Shown: one piece after another, positions 1 to 11,161 of the stretch
Layout: the number at the start of each line of letters is the position of its first letter
How positions within the stretch are numbered: position 1 is the stretch's first letter
Assembly (NCBI GenBank): GCA_963723205.1
Contig: CAVRQC010000042.1
Coordinates: 14,872 to 78,871 of the forward strand
Source of the DNA: CAVQBP01 sp963723205
Lineage (GTDB): Bacteria; Bacteroidota; Ignavibacteria; Ignavibacteriales; Ignavibacteriaceae
Direction: 5' to 3'
DNA length: 64,000 nt
Notes under the pieces: generated by a model
The model's input: the letters and a program-made list of their open reading frames with translations, nothing else
Told to the model about the DNA's origin: nothing
The model's database searches: none
Translations under genes and position numbers: made by a program

Positions 1-3000
1 ATGGTAGTTTCCTGTCTGGACTTCAGAAATAAGACTGCTGTCATTCAAAAAATGAACCTGCTTTCTTACAGCACCTACCGAATCAAGCCACTCGTTTATC
101 ACACCAGAATCATCCATGTTATTTTTATCCCGGTAAAATTGCAGAAGATCATTTTTGCTGTTCTGATTTAAAGAAGCTGCAACATCATCCGGATTACTGA
201 ATTTGAAATTGGGAATAATAACAAAATCATCGCCAGTCATACACTTGGCAGCCTGTTGCAAAATCCGGATCTTTAATTTTACCGAAGGTTCATTTTCATA
301 ATCTATCAGTAATTTATTTACTTCCTGCTGCCTGCTCCCCAGCGCTTCCATAGTACTTATGAAAATTGTCAATAAATCTTTTCTTTCCGAATTATTTTCA
401 AGGTCGGTACTTGTCGGGATAGAAATCTTTAAACCAAATAAATACACGGATTTCAAAAATTCAATAATGTCTTTACCGGCCTTCTTTTTTAGAGAAACAG
501 TTTTCAAATAATCCGGTGATTTTCCTTTTTCGTTGTATTTTGCAAGCAGCTGGTGTGACCATTCAGGATGATCACCAGCCGGATTATCAATCAGCTTAAT
601 ATTTGAAGCATCTGCCAAAAAAGAATTAAACCGTGAAAGTAAATTGTCTACCCTTTTCTTCAGTTCAATTATATCCCATCCAAATTCATCATCCGGGTTT
701 TGCAGAACTGTATTTGTCCGCGGTTGAAAATCCCGGGCAGATGCAACTCTGGCAGAACCAATCAATACCCTGAGGTTTCTGATTAGCGGCAATACAGATG
801 CCAGTGATCTGTCTTTGGCTGCTGTTTGTTCCGGTTCGAAGATTACAATAACACGGCTGTCTTCAGCAATATCAACCAATGAAATGTAACGGTCATAAAT
901 TTTAGACTCGAGTTCCTTCGCTGATTGTTGTATATCTTCACCGCAGATAAATACCAGGTCAATGGCATTAATTTTAAGATCAGAAAGTTTTATTTTCCTC
1001 TTGTTACGCTCTGTTCCATCCTTTGTAATTTCAGCAGCTTCAGCCACAATTTTCCGGGGATCTCCAAGCATTCTTTCAAGCCATTCATTAAGACCTGGTT
1101 CTGCAGACTTACGGGGTGAATCTTCTAATGTCCAGCCGGGATTTTTCTTAACATTTTTTTTGAGGTTGAAATGAAGACTTATCCTGTTGGTAATCCCGGA
1201 TTGAGATGTTCTGGGTGTTTGTGCAACTTCCAATTCAGGAGGCAGTTCACTGTATTTTAGTGCATTCAATAATCCTACTACCCTGTCTTTTTTGCCCTGG
1301 GTTGCCTGATGAACCGCTTCAGAAACCAGCAAATCATTTATCGCATCCAGTGTATCTTTTAATCGATCTATTTCTTTCATAACCAACAGAGTATCTTGTG
1401 ATTTGGTCACAACTGACTTTATTTCTGCCTGACTTGCTTTTGTCAACGACAGTCCGTTTACGACAGGGTAAGGTGATACAACCTCCTGGGCTTCAGTGCC
1501 GTCCTGCGGAATGGAATTGGATTCGACAGGAAATTTCTGTCTTAAACCAAAAACATATCGATTGAGGTTATTGTCCGGGTTAGCAGTAGTAATATCATGC
1601 AATGCCCTTTCAAACTGATATCCCAATAGAACTTCGAGCGATTGATGGTGCTGAATGCCCTGAAGTATCAAAGTAGCCTTTCGTATCCTTTCCGACGACA
1701 GGTTGACGGCGAAAGGTGACGGGTCAGATTTGCTTGCATGATTTTGATAACCGGCCAATAAAACGCCGGCAGTAGTTGCGTGATTTAATGAAGGTGCATG
1801 CACAAATCCTGCACTGCCTTCCTGTTTATATACCTTTGCATTATCTGCAGGTTTTAATTCTGCCGGTATATTGAGAGCCTCAGTCTTTTTTGATTTCCTC
1901 AGATTTTCCACCCATCCAAAAGCACCAAGGTAAAGACCGGTTGGTTTAACTGCCCTGTTTTCAAGCAGGCGTTTGAAAAAGAGTCCGTTTTGCCATGCAT
2001 CAAGGCGGTAGCTCACTAAATCAAGATGATCACGTAAGTACTTATGCAATTTAGAGGTAGGTAAGTGTGCCAAGACATGCATAGCTGCCCGCATTTCCCG
2101 CAGTCTTGCCGCTTCAATACCGGTTCCACCATTGTTAAGCAGGTAATCACCTACCGGTTGACGAATTTTGAATTTTTGAGAGCTGACTTTGGCCGGCACA
2201 CCATTAAGAATTTCAAACTCAGTAATATCATTTACTTTTCGGTCAAAATTGTAAAATGATTTATCAAATGCAGCCCTTTGGTAACTTACTTTTTGTCTAA
2301 GATAAAATTCTTCAGTCGATTTTTTAATTTCTTCCAGGAGTGCATGACGCATTAATAAATAAAGAACAAATGGCGGCGCAGCCCCTCCCATTTTCTGATT
2401 CTGAAGACTGGAAAGACTTTTAACTGCAGCCAGCCATTCAATATAATTCTTGCCGCTGTCACCAATCTGTTCCAGAAATTCTTCGGGTGAAGGCATTTTA
2501 CCATTCACAAGATTTTTGAAGGCAATTACGTTGGTTGCATCTTTAAAAGCAAGACTTGTGATGGTTGGATTTGAAGTACCGCTGTATCCCATCTTCTTCA
2601 AAAAAGCAAGTATGTCCTTCTGTTTGGCTGCCAGCCCTTTTCGGTCCCTGGTTAATTTAGTCTGGGTGGATACAAGATCTGCGAGATAAGCCATTCTTTG
2701 ATAAAAAGATTTTGATCCTGCATTGAGACCAAAAATATCCATCATTATTTCCGAAGGATCGCCCGGCCTGCCGGTATGCATTACTTTTTGAGTAGTGATC
2801 AGATCAAATTCAGATTGCAGTTTTTTAAAAGTATCTGTGAGACCTTTATAAAAAGTATCTTTTTCTGCCCATTGTCCAAGGTTGCTGGTGACTAGAGTAC
2901 CATACGGCTGGTCGCCAACCCTGAAGCTGGGCAGCGGTCCTCCTGCGGTAACAAAGTGATTAAAGAAATCACGTATTTGTTTTTGCGATACTTCATTCAG

Positions 3001-4296
3001 CACCGGATTACAATATACTTCCAGAAAATTTCCTGCAGTAGCAGGATATAATGCTTTGTTCATGGCAGATGCTTCAAATTGCTCCACCATGGAAGCATTG
3101 TTTACATCGTCGAAAATGTCACTGTTAATACCCAGGTATTCTGCAAAATTATTACCTTCGGCATTGGGCAGGTTTTTCAAATCCTGAATCGTTGTACCAT
3201 CATAATATCCTTTAGGCAGATAATCTTCATTTGGATGATATGATGATTTATTTTCTGCCGTATTATTGGTTGGGCTTCTCTGCGGCAAAAAATTAAATCC
3301 TTTGGCAGAGAAATGCTGACTCTCGAATAGCGTTTCAATCATTTCTTTGCTTTCAGCAGGACTGGCAGTAGCCATTATGCCCATAACCACTATCTGCTCT
3401 ATACATCCTCTGTTGAAATGTGCATTGGTCAGCGGAATTTTGAAACCCATGCCGTTTTTTACTGCTTTATTAAAATCCGTGGTCCAGGCAAAGCTTTCAT
3501 GTGTTTCAATTTTCTTATCTCCTTTTTTGAAGGCTTCTTCTGCCAAATACGGATCAGGACCCAGATATAAGGTGTCGGGTATTGTATTACCAATGTGGGT
3601 ACTGAGAACTTTGTTATTTTTTATAATACTTACAGCAAATTTGTCCGGTAAAATATTTGTTCTGGGAGCCATGGTCCAATCATGATCCTTTAATTCAGGC
3701 TCTTTAAATTTTAGCAGGTTTTCATTACCGGAATAGTTAGGATGCCAATTAGCAGGAATTGTAGATTTGGCTACCCATAATGCCCTTTGAATACCTGCTC
3801 TGCTGCTTAGATCCTTCCAGGCATTTTGTTTTTTTGTTTCCGCCTTGCCGCCGGCTTCACGGTTGGCTACAGCCAGGCTTTTCCAGTAATAAACACCGTA
3901 TTGAAATTCTTTTTCCGTTAGTACAGGTTCGTGGTTGTGAACATGAATATCATCCGGATAAACCCTAAGCCATAATTCCGTTTGATTATTATTGTCAACA
4001 ATCCGGGTTTCAATTCTCAAGGGAAGCAACAAAACCGGTACTTTAGAATCCAGCTTGCTTATGGCATCTTCAAACCGATGTGTACGGTACAAATTATTTA
4101 TAGCTGCACTTAGCTTTTCCCTGGCTTCCTTAACTTTGCCAAACTCGGCATTCAACTGATGCTGCAGATTAATCGCAGATTGATCATTCAGCTTTCTTGT
4201 GTACCCTATTTTAGCAGAGTACAAGCGTTTTTCAGCTGCCGCTAATTCGGCCCTGGCTTCAGATACTTTTAATTGATTTTCCTTGAAACTTGCCAT
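1..4296 (-). CDS. Giant unknown protein, C-terminus beyond window
   Basis: An open frame of 1432 codons starts at 4296 and runs off the left edge without a stop, so the protein is at least 1432 aa. I do not recognise a characterised domain. The first ~90 residues are Ala/Glu/Lys-rich and probably helical or coiled-coil. Next comes a conserved-looking stretch with LLPLRIETR and RVYPDDIHVHNHEP. No signal peptide or membrane span is visible. The gene starts 2 nt after the stop of the 1111-aa gene, so it is translated as the distal member of a four-gene operon with a DUF6603-like and a PhoD-like protein. Function unknown; a large cytoplasmic or released structural/effector protein is possible but only inferred. 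Confidence 0.85.
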   Translation of the reverse strand, partial: MASFKENQLKVSEARAELAAAEKRLYSAKIGYTRKLNDQSAINLQHQLNAEFGKVKEAREKLSAAINNLYRTHRFEDAISKLDSKVPVLLLPLRIETRIVDNNNQTELWLRVYPDDIHVHNHEPVLTEKEFQYGVYYWKSLAVANREAGGKAETKKQNAWKDLSSRAGIQRALWVAKSTIPANWHPNYSGNENLLKFKEPELKDHDWTMAPRTNILPDKFAVSIIKNNKVLSTHIGNTIPDTLYLGPDPYLAEEAFKKGDKKIETHESFAWTTDFNKAVKNGMGFKIPLTNAHFNRGCIEQIVVMGIMATASPAESKEMIETLFESQHFSAKGFNFLPQRSPTNNTAENKSSYHPNEDYLPKGYYDGTTIQDLKNLPNAEGNNFAEYLGINSDIFDDVNNASMVEQFEASAMNKALYPATAGNFLEVYCNPVLNEVSQKQIRDFFNHFVTAGGPLPSFRVGDQPYGTLVTSNLGQWAEKDTFYKGLTDTFKKLQSEFDLITTQKVMHTGRPGDPSEIMMDIFGLNAGSKSFYQRMAYLADLVSTQTKLTRDRKGLAAKQKDILAFLKKMGYSGTSNPTITSLAFKDATNVIAFKNLVNGKMPSPEEFLEQIGDSGKNYIEWLAAVKSLSSLQNQKMGGAAPPFVLYLLMRHALLEEIKKSTEEFYLRQKVSYQRAAFDKSFYNFDRKVNDITEFEILNGVPAKVSSQKFKIRQPVGDYLLNNGGTGIEAARLREMRAAMHVLAHLPTSKLHKYLRDHLDLVSYRLDAWQNGLFFKRLLENRAVKPTGLYLGAFGWVENLRKSKKTEALNIPAELKPADNAKVYKQEGSAGFVHAPSLNHATTAGVLLAGYQNHASKSDPSPFAVNLSSERIRKATLILQGIQHHQSLEVLLGYQFERALHDITTANPDNNLNRYVFGLRQKFPVESNSIPQDGTEAQEVVSPYPVVNGLSLTKASQAEIKSVVTKSQDTLLVMKEIDRLKDTLDAINDLLVSEAVHQATQGKKDRVVGLLNALKYSELPPELEVAQTPRTSQSGITNRISLHFNLKKNVKKNPGWTLEDSPRKSAEPGLNEWLERMLGDPRKIVAEAAEITKDGTERNKRKIKLSDLKINAIDLVFICGEDIQQSAKELESKIYDRYISLVDIAEDSRVIVIFEPEQTAAKDRSLASVLPLIRNLRVLIGSARVASARDFQPRTNTVLQNPDDEFGWDIIELKKRVDNLLSRFNSFLADASNIKLIDNPAGDHPEWSHQLLAKYNEKGKSPDYLKTVSLKKKAGKDIIEFLKSVYLFGLKISIPTSTDLENNSERKDLLTIFISTMEALGSRQQEVNKLLIDYENEPSVKLKIRILQQAAKCMTGDDFVIIPNFKFSNPDDVAASLNQNSKNDLLQFYRDKNNMDDSGVINEWLDSVGAVRKQVHFLNDSSLISEVQTGNYH

Positions 4297-4298
4297 AA

Positions 4299-7200
4299 TT
4301 ATTTTCTTACAAATTGAATCAAAGTCATTAATTTTTCCGTTCCATTAATTACTGCAGAAACGCCTACATCCAGCATTTCACTTGCGTGTACCGGCACCAT
4401 AACCGGTCTTTGAAATAAGATGGCTGCCATATCCTCAGCCGTTCTGCCCCAGGTACCGGTATCACCGTCCGGCAATGGAGCTTCAGTATTTGACGGCGGG
4501 ATTGTAGCCTTCACAAAGTCCAGCTGGTTTTCAAAATTTTTCCATGACAAATCATTCCAGGTAAACTTACCCGGTACATCCGGTTTGAATTGAACATCCA
4601 TACCAAAGCGGGGTTCACCGGGCACTTCTGCAATTACAAAGAACCAACCAAGTTTATCGTTTCCAAATCCGGTAGTTTTCGCTTTACCGGAAGCTTCTTC
4701 AATCGTGAGGTCGAACCCCAGCAAATAAATATCCGGAACAATCTGTGCTTTGTAAAGCGGGAAACGGACTTCTTTGGCAAATTGCGCGTCGGTTAAATCG
4801 ACCCTTATTTTTTTCTTTCCACTCACATTGATTGCCTTTTGAGCATATATTACAGTATTAGGAAATTTTTTGAGTAAATCTCCTTTTATAACAAAAACCA
4901 GCTGTTCGCTGCCTCCCTGGGTGTCACGCTGATTATGGCTGCCCAGTAAACTTGTAGAAGACCATTTATGTATGGGAATAATGTCTTTAAGTTTCTCCAC
5001 ATCAGCAGCATCCATACCCGGTTTAACCAGGCCATTTACATCCCAAAACTGACGGAAATAACTGCCCCGCATGTCGGTGGGATATTCCCGCCACATTAAT
5101 TCTTTACCCATTTCATAATTAATACCTACAAGATAGGATTCTATAAATTTCTGATTTGTTCTGAGCAATGAAAGTGTATTGGGCGGAATGAGTTTCAGGT
5201 TCGGCAATAAAAATTCATTATCAATATCGGTAAGATATTTATAAACCGGTTCCGGGAAATCAGGATAAGCCATCGCGGGCAGAAACTCTTCATTGGGAAT
5301 AGTTTTGATTCCTTTAGGCCATTTTATAATTTGATTCTTGTATTGAACATACGATAAACGCGGATTGATATTCGTTTTTATGGTATTACCGATTTTATTC
5401 GTTTTAAGAGAAGGTGACAACTTCTTGGGAAATTGCAAACTATTTCGCAAATTCATTGATTTGAACGTTAGCTGCATACCGGCATTTTGCTCAGAAAGTT
5501 TAAGTTTATTTAAAATCAGGCGGTTAGAAACCAGTAAATCATCTCTCACCAAAAGATTATCGGCTGCTAATTTGGTAACCATACTCTGCGGAGAAGTAGT
5601 GACTGAAACCGGAACGGAAGGTTGATTTCTCACTGCAAGGTTGGTTTTTATTGTTCCACTCATAGCAATGGGGGGTAAATTTCCTGCATGACCAAGTGTC
5701 AGGCGGTTACCCGGGTTAAGCACATTGTTAGGTACCGTTTTTAAACCGCTTACAGCAGATGGTTTTTTTGTCCCCGGCTTCTCTAATTCTATCGCAGTTA
5801 GCTGGGGCTGATTTATTTTTACAAGGATGTCGGGTCTGTCTTTAAGAATCTTTACTGGTTTAAAAGTACCGGACCAATCCAGCACCGAAGGCAAACCGCC
5901 GGTGAATCCATTCAGGTTGTAAACATAGTTTGGTTCGAGGTTGGACGCGGTGCTCCAGGTGTTGATTTGTGTAATTGAACTTTCCGGTTTCAAAACACCA
6001 GTCTTCTTAATTTCGGATACCGACGAATATTTAGCTTTGGGGTCTATGGAAATCCCCTTCTCTTTATTTAGTCCTGCAGTTATACTTCCAAATGTTAAAT
6101 CCGGATTATTTATATTGAGATTTTTTGTAATGGATTGATTTTTCCGCAGAAACTTGGGAAATGAAAAATCAAGTACCTGATTGGGTATCCGGCTTTTACG
6201 GATGTTATTAGTTACAGTTCCCCCTTCAAAAAGAATTTTTGTATTCAGTCTTGTTGTAAAACCAATTAGTCCATCCTCTTTTCTGAAAGCGACATATTTT
6301 TTGAAAGTTCGATCCATTACCTCCTGCATAAATTGAAGCAGTTTCATTTTGCGGTTAGCTTCCAATACATTTTCAAGCTGAGCCCAGGCTTTATCCATAA
6401 ATTTTTCCTGATTTTGCTGCACTACTCTTGCACCAAAACCTGCGGGTACACGATTCCTTGGATCGCGGTTTAGGTCATTAGACCAATTACCGGAAACCGG
6501 ATCAAATGGAGGAATTTCCTTTTTACCCGGCAGGCTGGAATTTTTACGCATAATATGATACATACCATAGTACGGCAGAGATACATAAGGATCTTCATCT
6601 TCATTCTCCTGCTGAATGAGATTAAGATTCAATAAATCCTTCACCTGATTTAAAAATGGCTGATTGGTTTTTTTAGGAAAAGGAGTTGACGGCGCTTTTG
6701 GAGATTTAAGCGCACCTTCAAGCAATAGTATATTCGGTTCAGGCGCTGTAACTTCTTCATCTTTATCAGCCCGGACAAATGCCGGTTTTGAACAATCCAT
6801 CGGCCTGACGCCTACCTTCTCATCCATCGCCCTCGGTTCCAGCAATTTCACCAGCGATTCAAAATCGACATTATCGCCGGTTCTGAAATACCAGCGATGG
6901 TAAACCGGAAATTCCAAATCAGCGGCAAAAGCATGCTGCTGAGCTTTAATACCAGCGGTCGGCTGCCCCAGGCCTGCTAATCGTCCGGTTTCATATGAAG
7001 GGATAAGAAAGGCATGGTAAAGGGTCCGGGGCTCCAATTTCCGGGGACATAAAATCCTGCTGTATACCCCATCCGGGTCTGTTTTAACTTCTTCCTCTAA
7101 ATTAGTAATAAAGGTTTCAAAATTGTCATGCTCTACTGCCAGGTTTGAATGCATATGCGCCCATAAATGGAGTTCATTTGCAGGCGGTAAAAAATCGGCA

Positions 7201-7634
7201 CTTCCCATTTTAATGGAGGGAAGCGGTTTTCTTCTGTCGGTGTTTATGAATTCATTTTCTTTTAAAACTATCAGTGCCAGCCATGGCCTTAGATGCCGGT
7301 TGTTGCTTCCTGCAGGTGAGGCCGGTGTAAAACGCCAGGGAAAGTCTTCATCATAAAATTCAATATAAGGCAAAAGGTTGGGCTCAAAATCAGAAATGCC
7401 GTTAAGCGGTTCTGTTCTGATAATCACTTTTTGCTGAATGCCTGTTATATCTCCGGGACCTAGTAAGGCAAATTCCTTTTCATTGTTTATTGATTCATTT
7501 ATCTTAACTGTAACAGGAATTTTTGCTCTTTGTTCAGCAGTACCCGGCTGTGCACCCAGGAGGTCTTTTTCAATTATGTTCCTGCCTATTCCTCTTCGGG
7601 CCCATGATAAAAATTGATATTTTCCAAATTCCAT
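4299..7634 (-). CDS. Large protein of unknown function (1111 aa)
   Basis: 1111-aa protein with no signal peptide. The N-terminal ~130 residues carry the pattern FLSWARRGIGR, then LLGPGDITGI and a segment with YIEFYDEDFPWRFTPA and RPWLALIVL. I recall this pattern from uncharacterised proteins of similar size, but no function is known to me. The middle (~residues 450-800) is low-complexity, rich in Asn, Ser, Thr and Lys. The C-terminal third is again compact, with many Trp and Pro. It lies 18 nt downstream of the DUF6603-like gene and 2 nt upstream of the giant partial gene, so the set is very probably one transcript. It may be a scaffold partner of its neighbours (inference). Confidence 0.85.
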   Translation of the reverse strand: MEFGKYQFLSWARRGIGRNIIEKDLLGAQPGTAEQRAKIPVTVKINESINNEKEFALLGPGDITGIQQKVIIRTEPLNGISDFEPNLLPYIEFYDEDFPWRFTPASPAGSNNRHLRPWLALIVLKENEFINTDRRKPLPSIKMGSADFLPPANELHLWAHMHSNLAVEHDNFETFITNLEEEVKTDPDGVYSRILCPRKLEPRTLYHAFLIPSYETGRLAGLGQPTAGIKAQQHAFAADLEFPVYHRWYFRTGDNVDFESLVKLLEPRAMDEKVGVRPMDCSKPAFVRADKDEEVTAPEPNILLLEGALKSPKAPSTPFPKKTNQPFLNQVKDLLNLNLIQQENEDEDPYVSLPYYGMYHIMRKNSSLPGKKEIPPFDPVSGNWSNDLNRDPRNRVPAGFGARVVQQNQEKFMDKAWAQLENVLEANRKMKLLQFMQEVMDRTFKKYVAFRKEDGLIGFTTRLNTKILFEGGTVTNNIRKSRIPNQVLDFSFPKFLRKNQSITKNLNINNPDLTFGSITAGLNKEKGISIDPKAKYSSVSEIKKTGVLKPESSITQINTWSTASNLEPNYVYNLNGFTGGLPSVLDWSGTFKPVKILKDRPDILVKINQPQLTAIELEKPGTKKPSAVSGLKTVPNNVLNPGNRLTLGHAGNLPPIAMSGTIKTNLAVRNQPSVPVSVTTSPQSMVTKLAADNLLVRDDLLVSNRLILNKLKLSEQNAGMQLTFKSMNLRNSLQFPKKLSPSLKTNKIGNTIKTNINPRLSYVQYKNQIIKWPKGIKTIPNEEFLPAMAYPDFPEPVYKYLTDIDNEFLLPNLKLIPPNTLSLLRTNQKFIESYLVGINYEMGKELMWREYPTDMRGSYFRQFWDVNGLVKPGMDAADVEKLKDIIPIHKWSSTSLLGSHNQRDTQGGSEQLVFVIKGDLLKKFPNTVIYAQKAINVSGKKKIRVDLTDAQFAKEVRFPLYKAQIVPDIYLLGFDLTIEEASGKAKTTGFGNDKLGWFFVIAEVPGEPRFGMDVQFKPDVPGKFTWNDLSWKNFENQLDFVKATIPPSNTEAPLPDGDTGTWGRTAEDMAAILFQRPVMVPVHASEMLDVGVSAVINGTEKLMTLIQFVRK

Positions 7635-7652
7635 TTTGCGATTTTTTATTTA

Positions 7653-10600
7653 TTAATTTAATTCAAATTCTTCAACAATCTGAAGCTGATTTTTTAATTC
7701 AGGTTTTTCCGATACAAGTTTTTCAAATTTGGCATTTATTTCAGCCCTGGTACCGCTCCGTAAATTCATATCGTATTCTTTCATATTTTCCATATTGGCT
7801 AAGGTATAAGTATTACCTGCATTAAACTGTACTTTCCCGGGTTTGTTCACTATAGCTTTATTTCCAAATTGCCAGGAAAGAGAAGATTTGGCACTGGCTG
7901 CATTGCGGTTTAAATGTAAGAATGCACCCTTTGGTAATTTATGTAATTGAGGTTTATCATCAGACGTATAGTTTACCTCATAATTGAGAATGGTTGGATC
8001 CAATTCCGGCGAGGCTGTTGCCAGATTACCTGAATCTTCCAATTCAAAACCTCCGTCAAAAGGTTCGAAAGATTTCCGGTTCAATTTTTCCTTCTCAGTT
8101 AACTTGAGATAATTGCCTGCTGCAAATTTTGATTTTAACATTTTGAAACTTGCAGCCTCAGTTCCAATCATAATTTTTTTAATGCTGAAGTAATTTTCAC
8201 CTGCCGGGGTATTATTACCATATTTCTGCATTTCCAGATTTAGTGGAATGGTGGACTGCAAAAAGTCCAATGCGCCAAAAGGACTCAATATTAAAGGATG
8301 GCCTGTTTCTTTCTGAACATCTTTCAGTGAAACACCGTCTCCCTGTCCATTTAATGACTTTGCTTTCCAGTTGGCAATAGTGTTCACCTCTTTCAGCAGC
8401 AATTCTTTCAAATCTGAGGTGGTTGATGCAATGGATGCCGGCGGATCTCCCCAGGTGGAGCTGAAGCTGATGGTAACATCGAAAAACAAAATGCCGAAAG
8501 TAACTGAACCTTCAACATGCCAGGGATTTGGACCGGACAGTACACCCTTAAAGTGAATGCCAAACAAAATACTGGTACCTTTTCTAATGGCAAGTGTAGC
8601 TTCGAGGCTGATGATAAAACTGAACGGATCAAAAATGAATAAGGCGTCGAAAGCCAGCATTCCATAAAGATTGAACCCCATAGGTCCTTCTGCAAGTAAT
8701 TCCAGCTTGGCGCCGAACTGCAAAGAATTGGAAGTAACTGCAAAATATGCTTCCAAGGTCAACCTGGGATTTCCGCCTTTAAGCAATGATAACCCTATAC
8801 GCACCATATCCCTGAAAGCACCGGGTAAAGTGGGCACTACCGGATAATCTCTGAAGTCGGGGTGGAAGCCGCCAACACTTATTCCAAACATAGCAGTATC
8901 TCCCCAGCCAACACCGAACGCCAGGCTTCCTGTAAGCGGAAATCCAAAGACCATGGATTCAAATAACTGAGCCTCGAAATAAACAAACTTGTTCTGGAAA
9001 TCAATGACGCCCAAAAAATTTACCTGCAATCTTAATACTTCGGCATTTTCATCGGGTAGTGAAAGCTTGATAACACCAAGGATCAAAATCTTGGGATCCA
9101 TTAATTCCAAAATTACGCCGAGCTCAATTTTCAACAGGTTATTCGACCAGCCCAGTTGTGCCATTAAACCAATCAGAAAAGTATCCTTCTGAACCGGGAA
9201 TATCTGCCTGAGATCATTAATGATGCGGTTGATATTACCAACCACATCTTCAGGAAACAAAACACTTTTTATGGCATTGGTGCACAAACCCTGACGGAGA
9301 ATTTCCACATCGGCCCGGCGGTCAATGCCCAACAGTCCACCAACTCCGCTAAGGGTAAACCCAAATCCTAACTGTACAGGGGTAAATTCTGCCGTAATGA
9401 TGATCAGCATACTGAATCCTTTGCTGCCATCTGGCATGATTGTATTTATAATGCCAACAGCTTTAAGAGTAAACAACTCTTTGAATTCTAATTCCAGCGC
9501 ACCGAAATATTCGCCTTTTTCATCATCAAAATAAAGATAGCCGCCACCCTTTATCATACTGGCATCCACTACTACACCAGCACCATTCGGAGGTTTTATT
9601 TTAGGGTGTATATTGTATCCGAAAATATCGCCATCTGATCCTTCCGCTGCTTTTTCCATCAGCAACTCAAAACCCAGACGGCTGATAGAAAGCTCTAAAA
9701 CCGAACCCATTTTTACTGAAAAATCCAGTGAAGTTTCCAATGAGAAAGCATCAAAATTTCCCTGCACCCCGGTACGTAGATTAAGTATTTCAATAGAAAC
9801 CACGTCGCCGATCGTTTTGTAAATGGGGATACGCAAATCAATTTTGTTTAGTATAGTAGCCACCAGGCCTTCCACAAAATCCGGCTTATCACTACCTGCA
9901 TTGCCGGGTGCTGCAGCAGCAGCTGTATCCGGATTTTCCGCTGAATTGCCTACAGCATTATCACCGAAAAAGAATCCATTCTTTAATGAATAGCCAAATG
10001 GTATAGGAATTTTTTCATCAATTTTTTCGGGAAGGAAACTCCATGGAAAACCGGTATTATCACCTTTACCGAAAAAGAAGGGCATTTCAAATTTGGCTTT
10101 AACCGCAAAATCTTTCTTATCAAAATTTAGATTCAAAGTATAAGTCCCAAATCCCAGCTTTATCTGAGGGCTGTCCATTAAAGCCCACATGGAAGCATCG
10201 CTACGGTCCTGTTTAAAGGTAAGACTTACTTTGTTGTTTTCACCCAATGAAGCATCGGCACCTTCTCCAATCCGGAAAACTCCATCTCCCTCAGTTAATA
10301 TCCCAAGTGAAATTTTATCGGTTAAATCTATTTTTATATCGAACAATCCTGCAAGCTCTGTCAGGAAAGCAATTCCGCCCTGATCTTCCGGCACATAGCC
10401 CATTGTTTGAACAAAAGTCACATCAGGGTTTTCATAGCGCCGTATACCATAACTCATGAAACGATTGGTGATAGTATCTGCATTGGGAGTTGTTGATTCT
10501 TCTACTCCTTCGTATCCATAACCCAAGCTGAATTCAAGCAGTGTGTCGGTATATTTTTTTACAAGCCAGTCAAAAAAATAAATCAGGCCGCCCAGGCCGA

Positions 10601-11150
10601 CAAAGCTTGAAAGTGACCAGGATGTAACACCTTCTTCATTATGTAATCCCTGGCCCAGTCCTTCAAAGAAAGGTTTTATCAATTCATCATAAAAATTACT
10701 AAAGCCGCCTTCTGCAGCCGTTTGTTCAGTAATGATTGGTACGAGTGTTAAAACTGCATAAATCCTGGGGTATTCCCTGCGCAAATGTTCGGTAAGTAAA
10801 AGGGTAAAAACAGAGGATATAATTTCATCTGCAACAAAATCCGGGTCGCCTCCTCCGTCAACTGCAGCCCTTATAACTCCTTCTATAGCAGCAATAATTT
10901 GCGCCAGGTCAGCCATGGCGCCAATCAAAGCAAATGAATCCACCTCCTGCGATTCCCGGTTGATGTAATTTTCAAGATTTGTTGCATCGGGAAAATTAAC
11001 TGTACCTCCGGAGGAACTAAGTCCTAATGTACCAAAATATTCCTGTCTTGCATCCGGGTCTTCAAATGCAGTAATTGCCGGTTTCAGAAAATCATAAGTG
11101 AATTTCAGCAATTGTTTAAATAAGTCGTTACTATTTTGTTCTTCAGCCAT
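7653..11150 (-). CDS. DUF6603-like large protein (1165 aa)
   Basis: 1165 aa without a signal peptide. Around residues 595-680 it has the stretch GFGFTLSGVGGLLGI followed by an Arg-rich turn and SVLFPEDV. This matches my memory of the DUF6603 family, found in very large bacterial and fungal proteins of unknown role. Much of residues 300-900 alternates short hydrophobic strands with glycine and looks like a long beta-rich solenoid or barrel-like fold. The N-terminus (1-250) is more helical. It lies 11 nt after the PhoD-like gene and 18 nt before the 1111-aa gene. The family call is from remembered motifs and was not searched. Confidence 0.8.
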   Translation of the reverse strand: MAEEQNSNDLFKQLLKFTYDFLKPAITAFEDPDARQEYFGTLGLSSSGGTVNFPDATNLENYINRESQEVDSFALIGAMADLAQIIAAIEGVIRAAVDGGGDPDFVADEIISSVFTLLLTEHLRREYPRIYAVLTLVPIITEQTAAEGGFSNFYDELIKPFFEGLGQGLHNEEGVTSWSLSSFVGLGGLIYFFDWLVKKYTDTLLEFSLGYGYEGVEESTTPNADTITNRFMSYGIRRYENPDVTFVQTMGYVPEDQGGIAFLTELAGLFDIKIDLTDKISLGILTEGDGVFRIGEGADASLGENNKVSLTFKQDRSDASMWALMDSPQIKLGFGTYTLNLNFDKKDFAVKAKFEMPFFFGKGDNTGFPWSFLPEKIDEKIPIPFGYSLKNGFFFGDNAVGNSAENPDTAAAAAPGNAGSDKPDFVEGLVATILNKIDLRIPIYKTIGDVVSIEILNLRTGVQGNFDAFSLETSLDFSVKMGSVLELSISRLGFELLMEKAAEGSDGDIFGYNIHPKIKPPNGAGVVVDASMIKGGGYLYFDDEKGEYFGALELEFKELFTLKAVGIINTIMPDGSKGFSMLIIITAEFTPVQLGFGFTLSGVGGLLGIDRRADVEILRQGLCTNAIKSVLFPEDVVGNINRIINDLRQIFPVQKDTFLIGLMAQLGWSNNLLKIELGVILELMDPKILILGVIKLSLPDENAEVLRLQVNFLGVIDFQNKFVYFEAQLFESMVFGFPLTGSLAFGVGWGDTAMFGISVGGFHPDFRDYPVVPTLPGAFRDMVRIGLSLLKGGNPRLTLEAYFAVTSNSLQFGAKLELLAEGPMGFNLYGMLAFDALFIFDPFSFIISLEATLAIRKGTSILFGIHFKGVLSGPNPWHVEGSVTFGILFFDVTISFSSTWGDPPASIASTTSDLKELLLKEVNTIANWKAKSLNGQGDGVSLKDVQKETGHPLILSPFGALDFLQSTIPLNLEMQKYGNNTPAGENYFSIKKIMIGTEAASFKMLKSKFAAGNYLKLTEKEKLNRKSFEPFDGGFELEDSGNLATASPELDPTILNYEVNYTSDDKPQLHKLPKGAFLHLNRNAASAKSSLSWQFGNKAIVNKPGKVQFNAGNTYTLANMENMKEYDMNLRSGTRAEINAKFEKLVSEKPELKNQLQIVEEFELN

Positions 11151-11161
11151 GGCCTTTGACT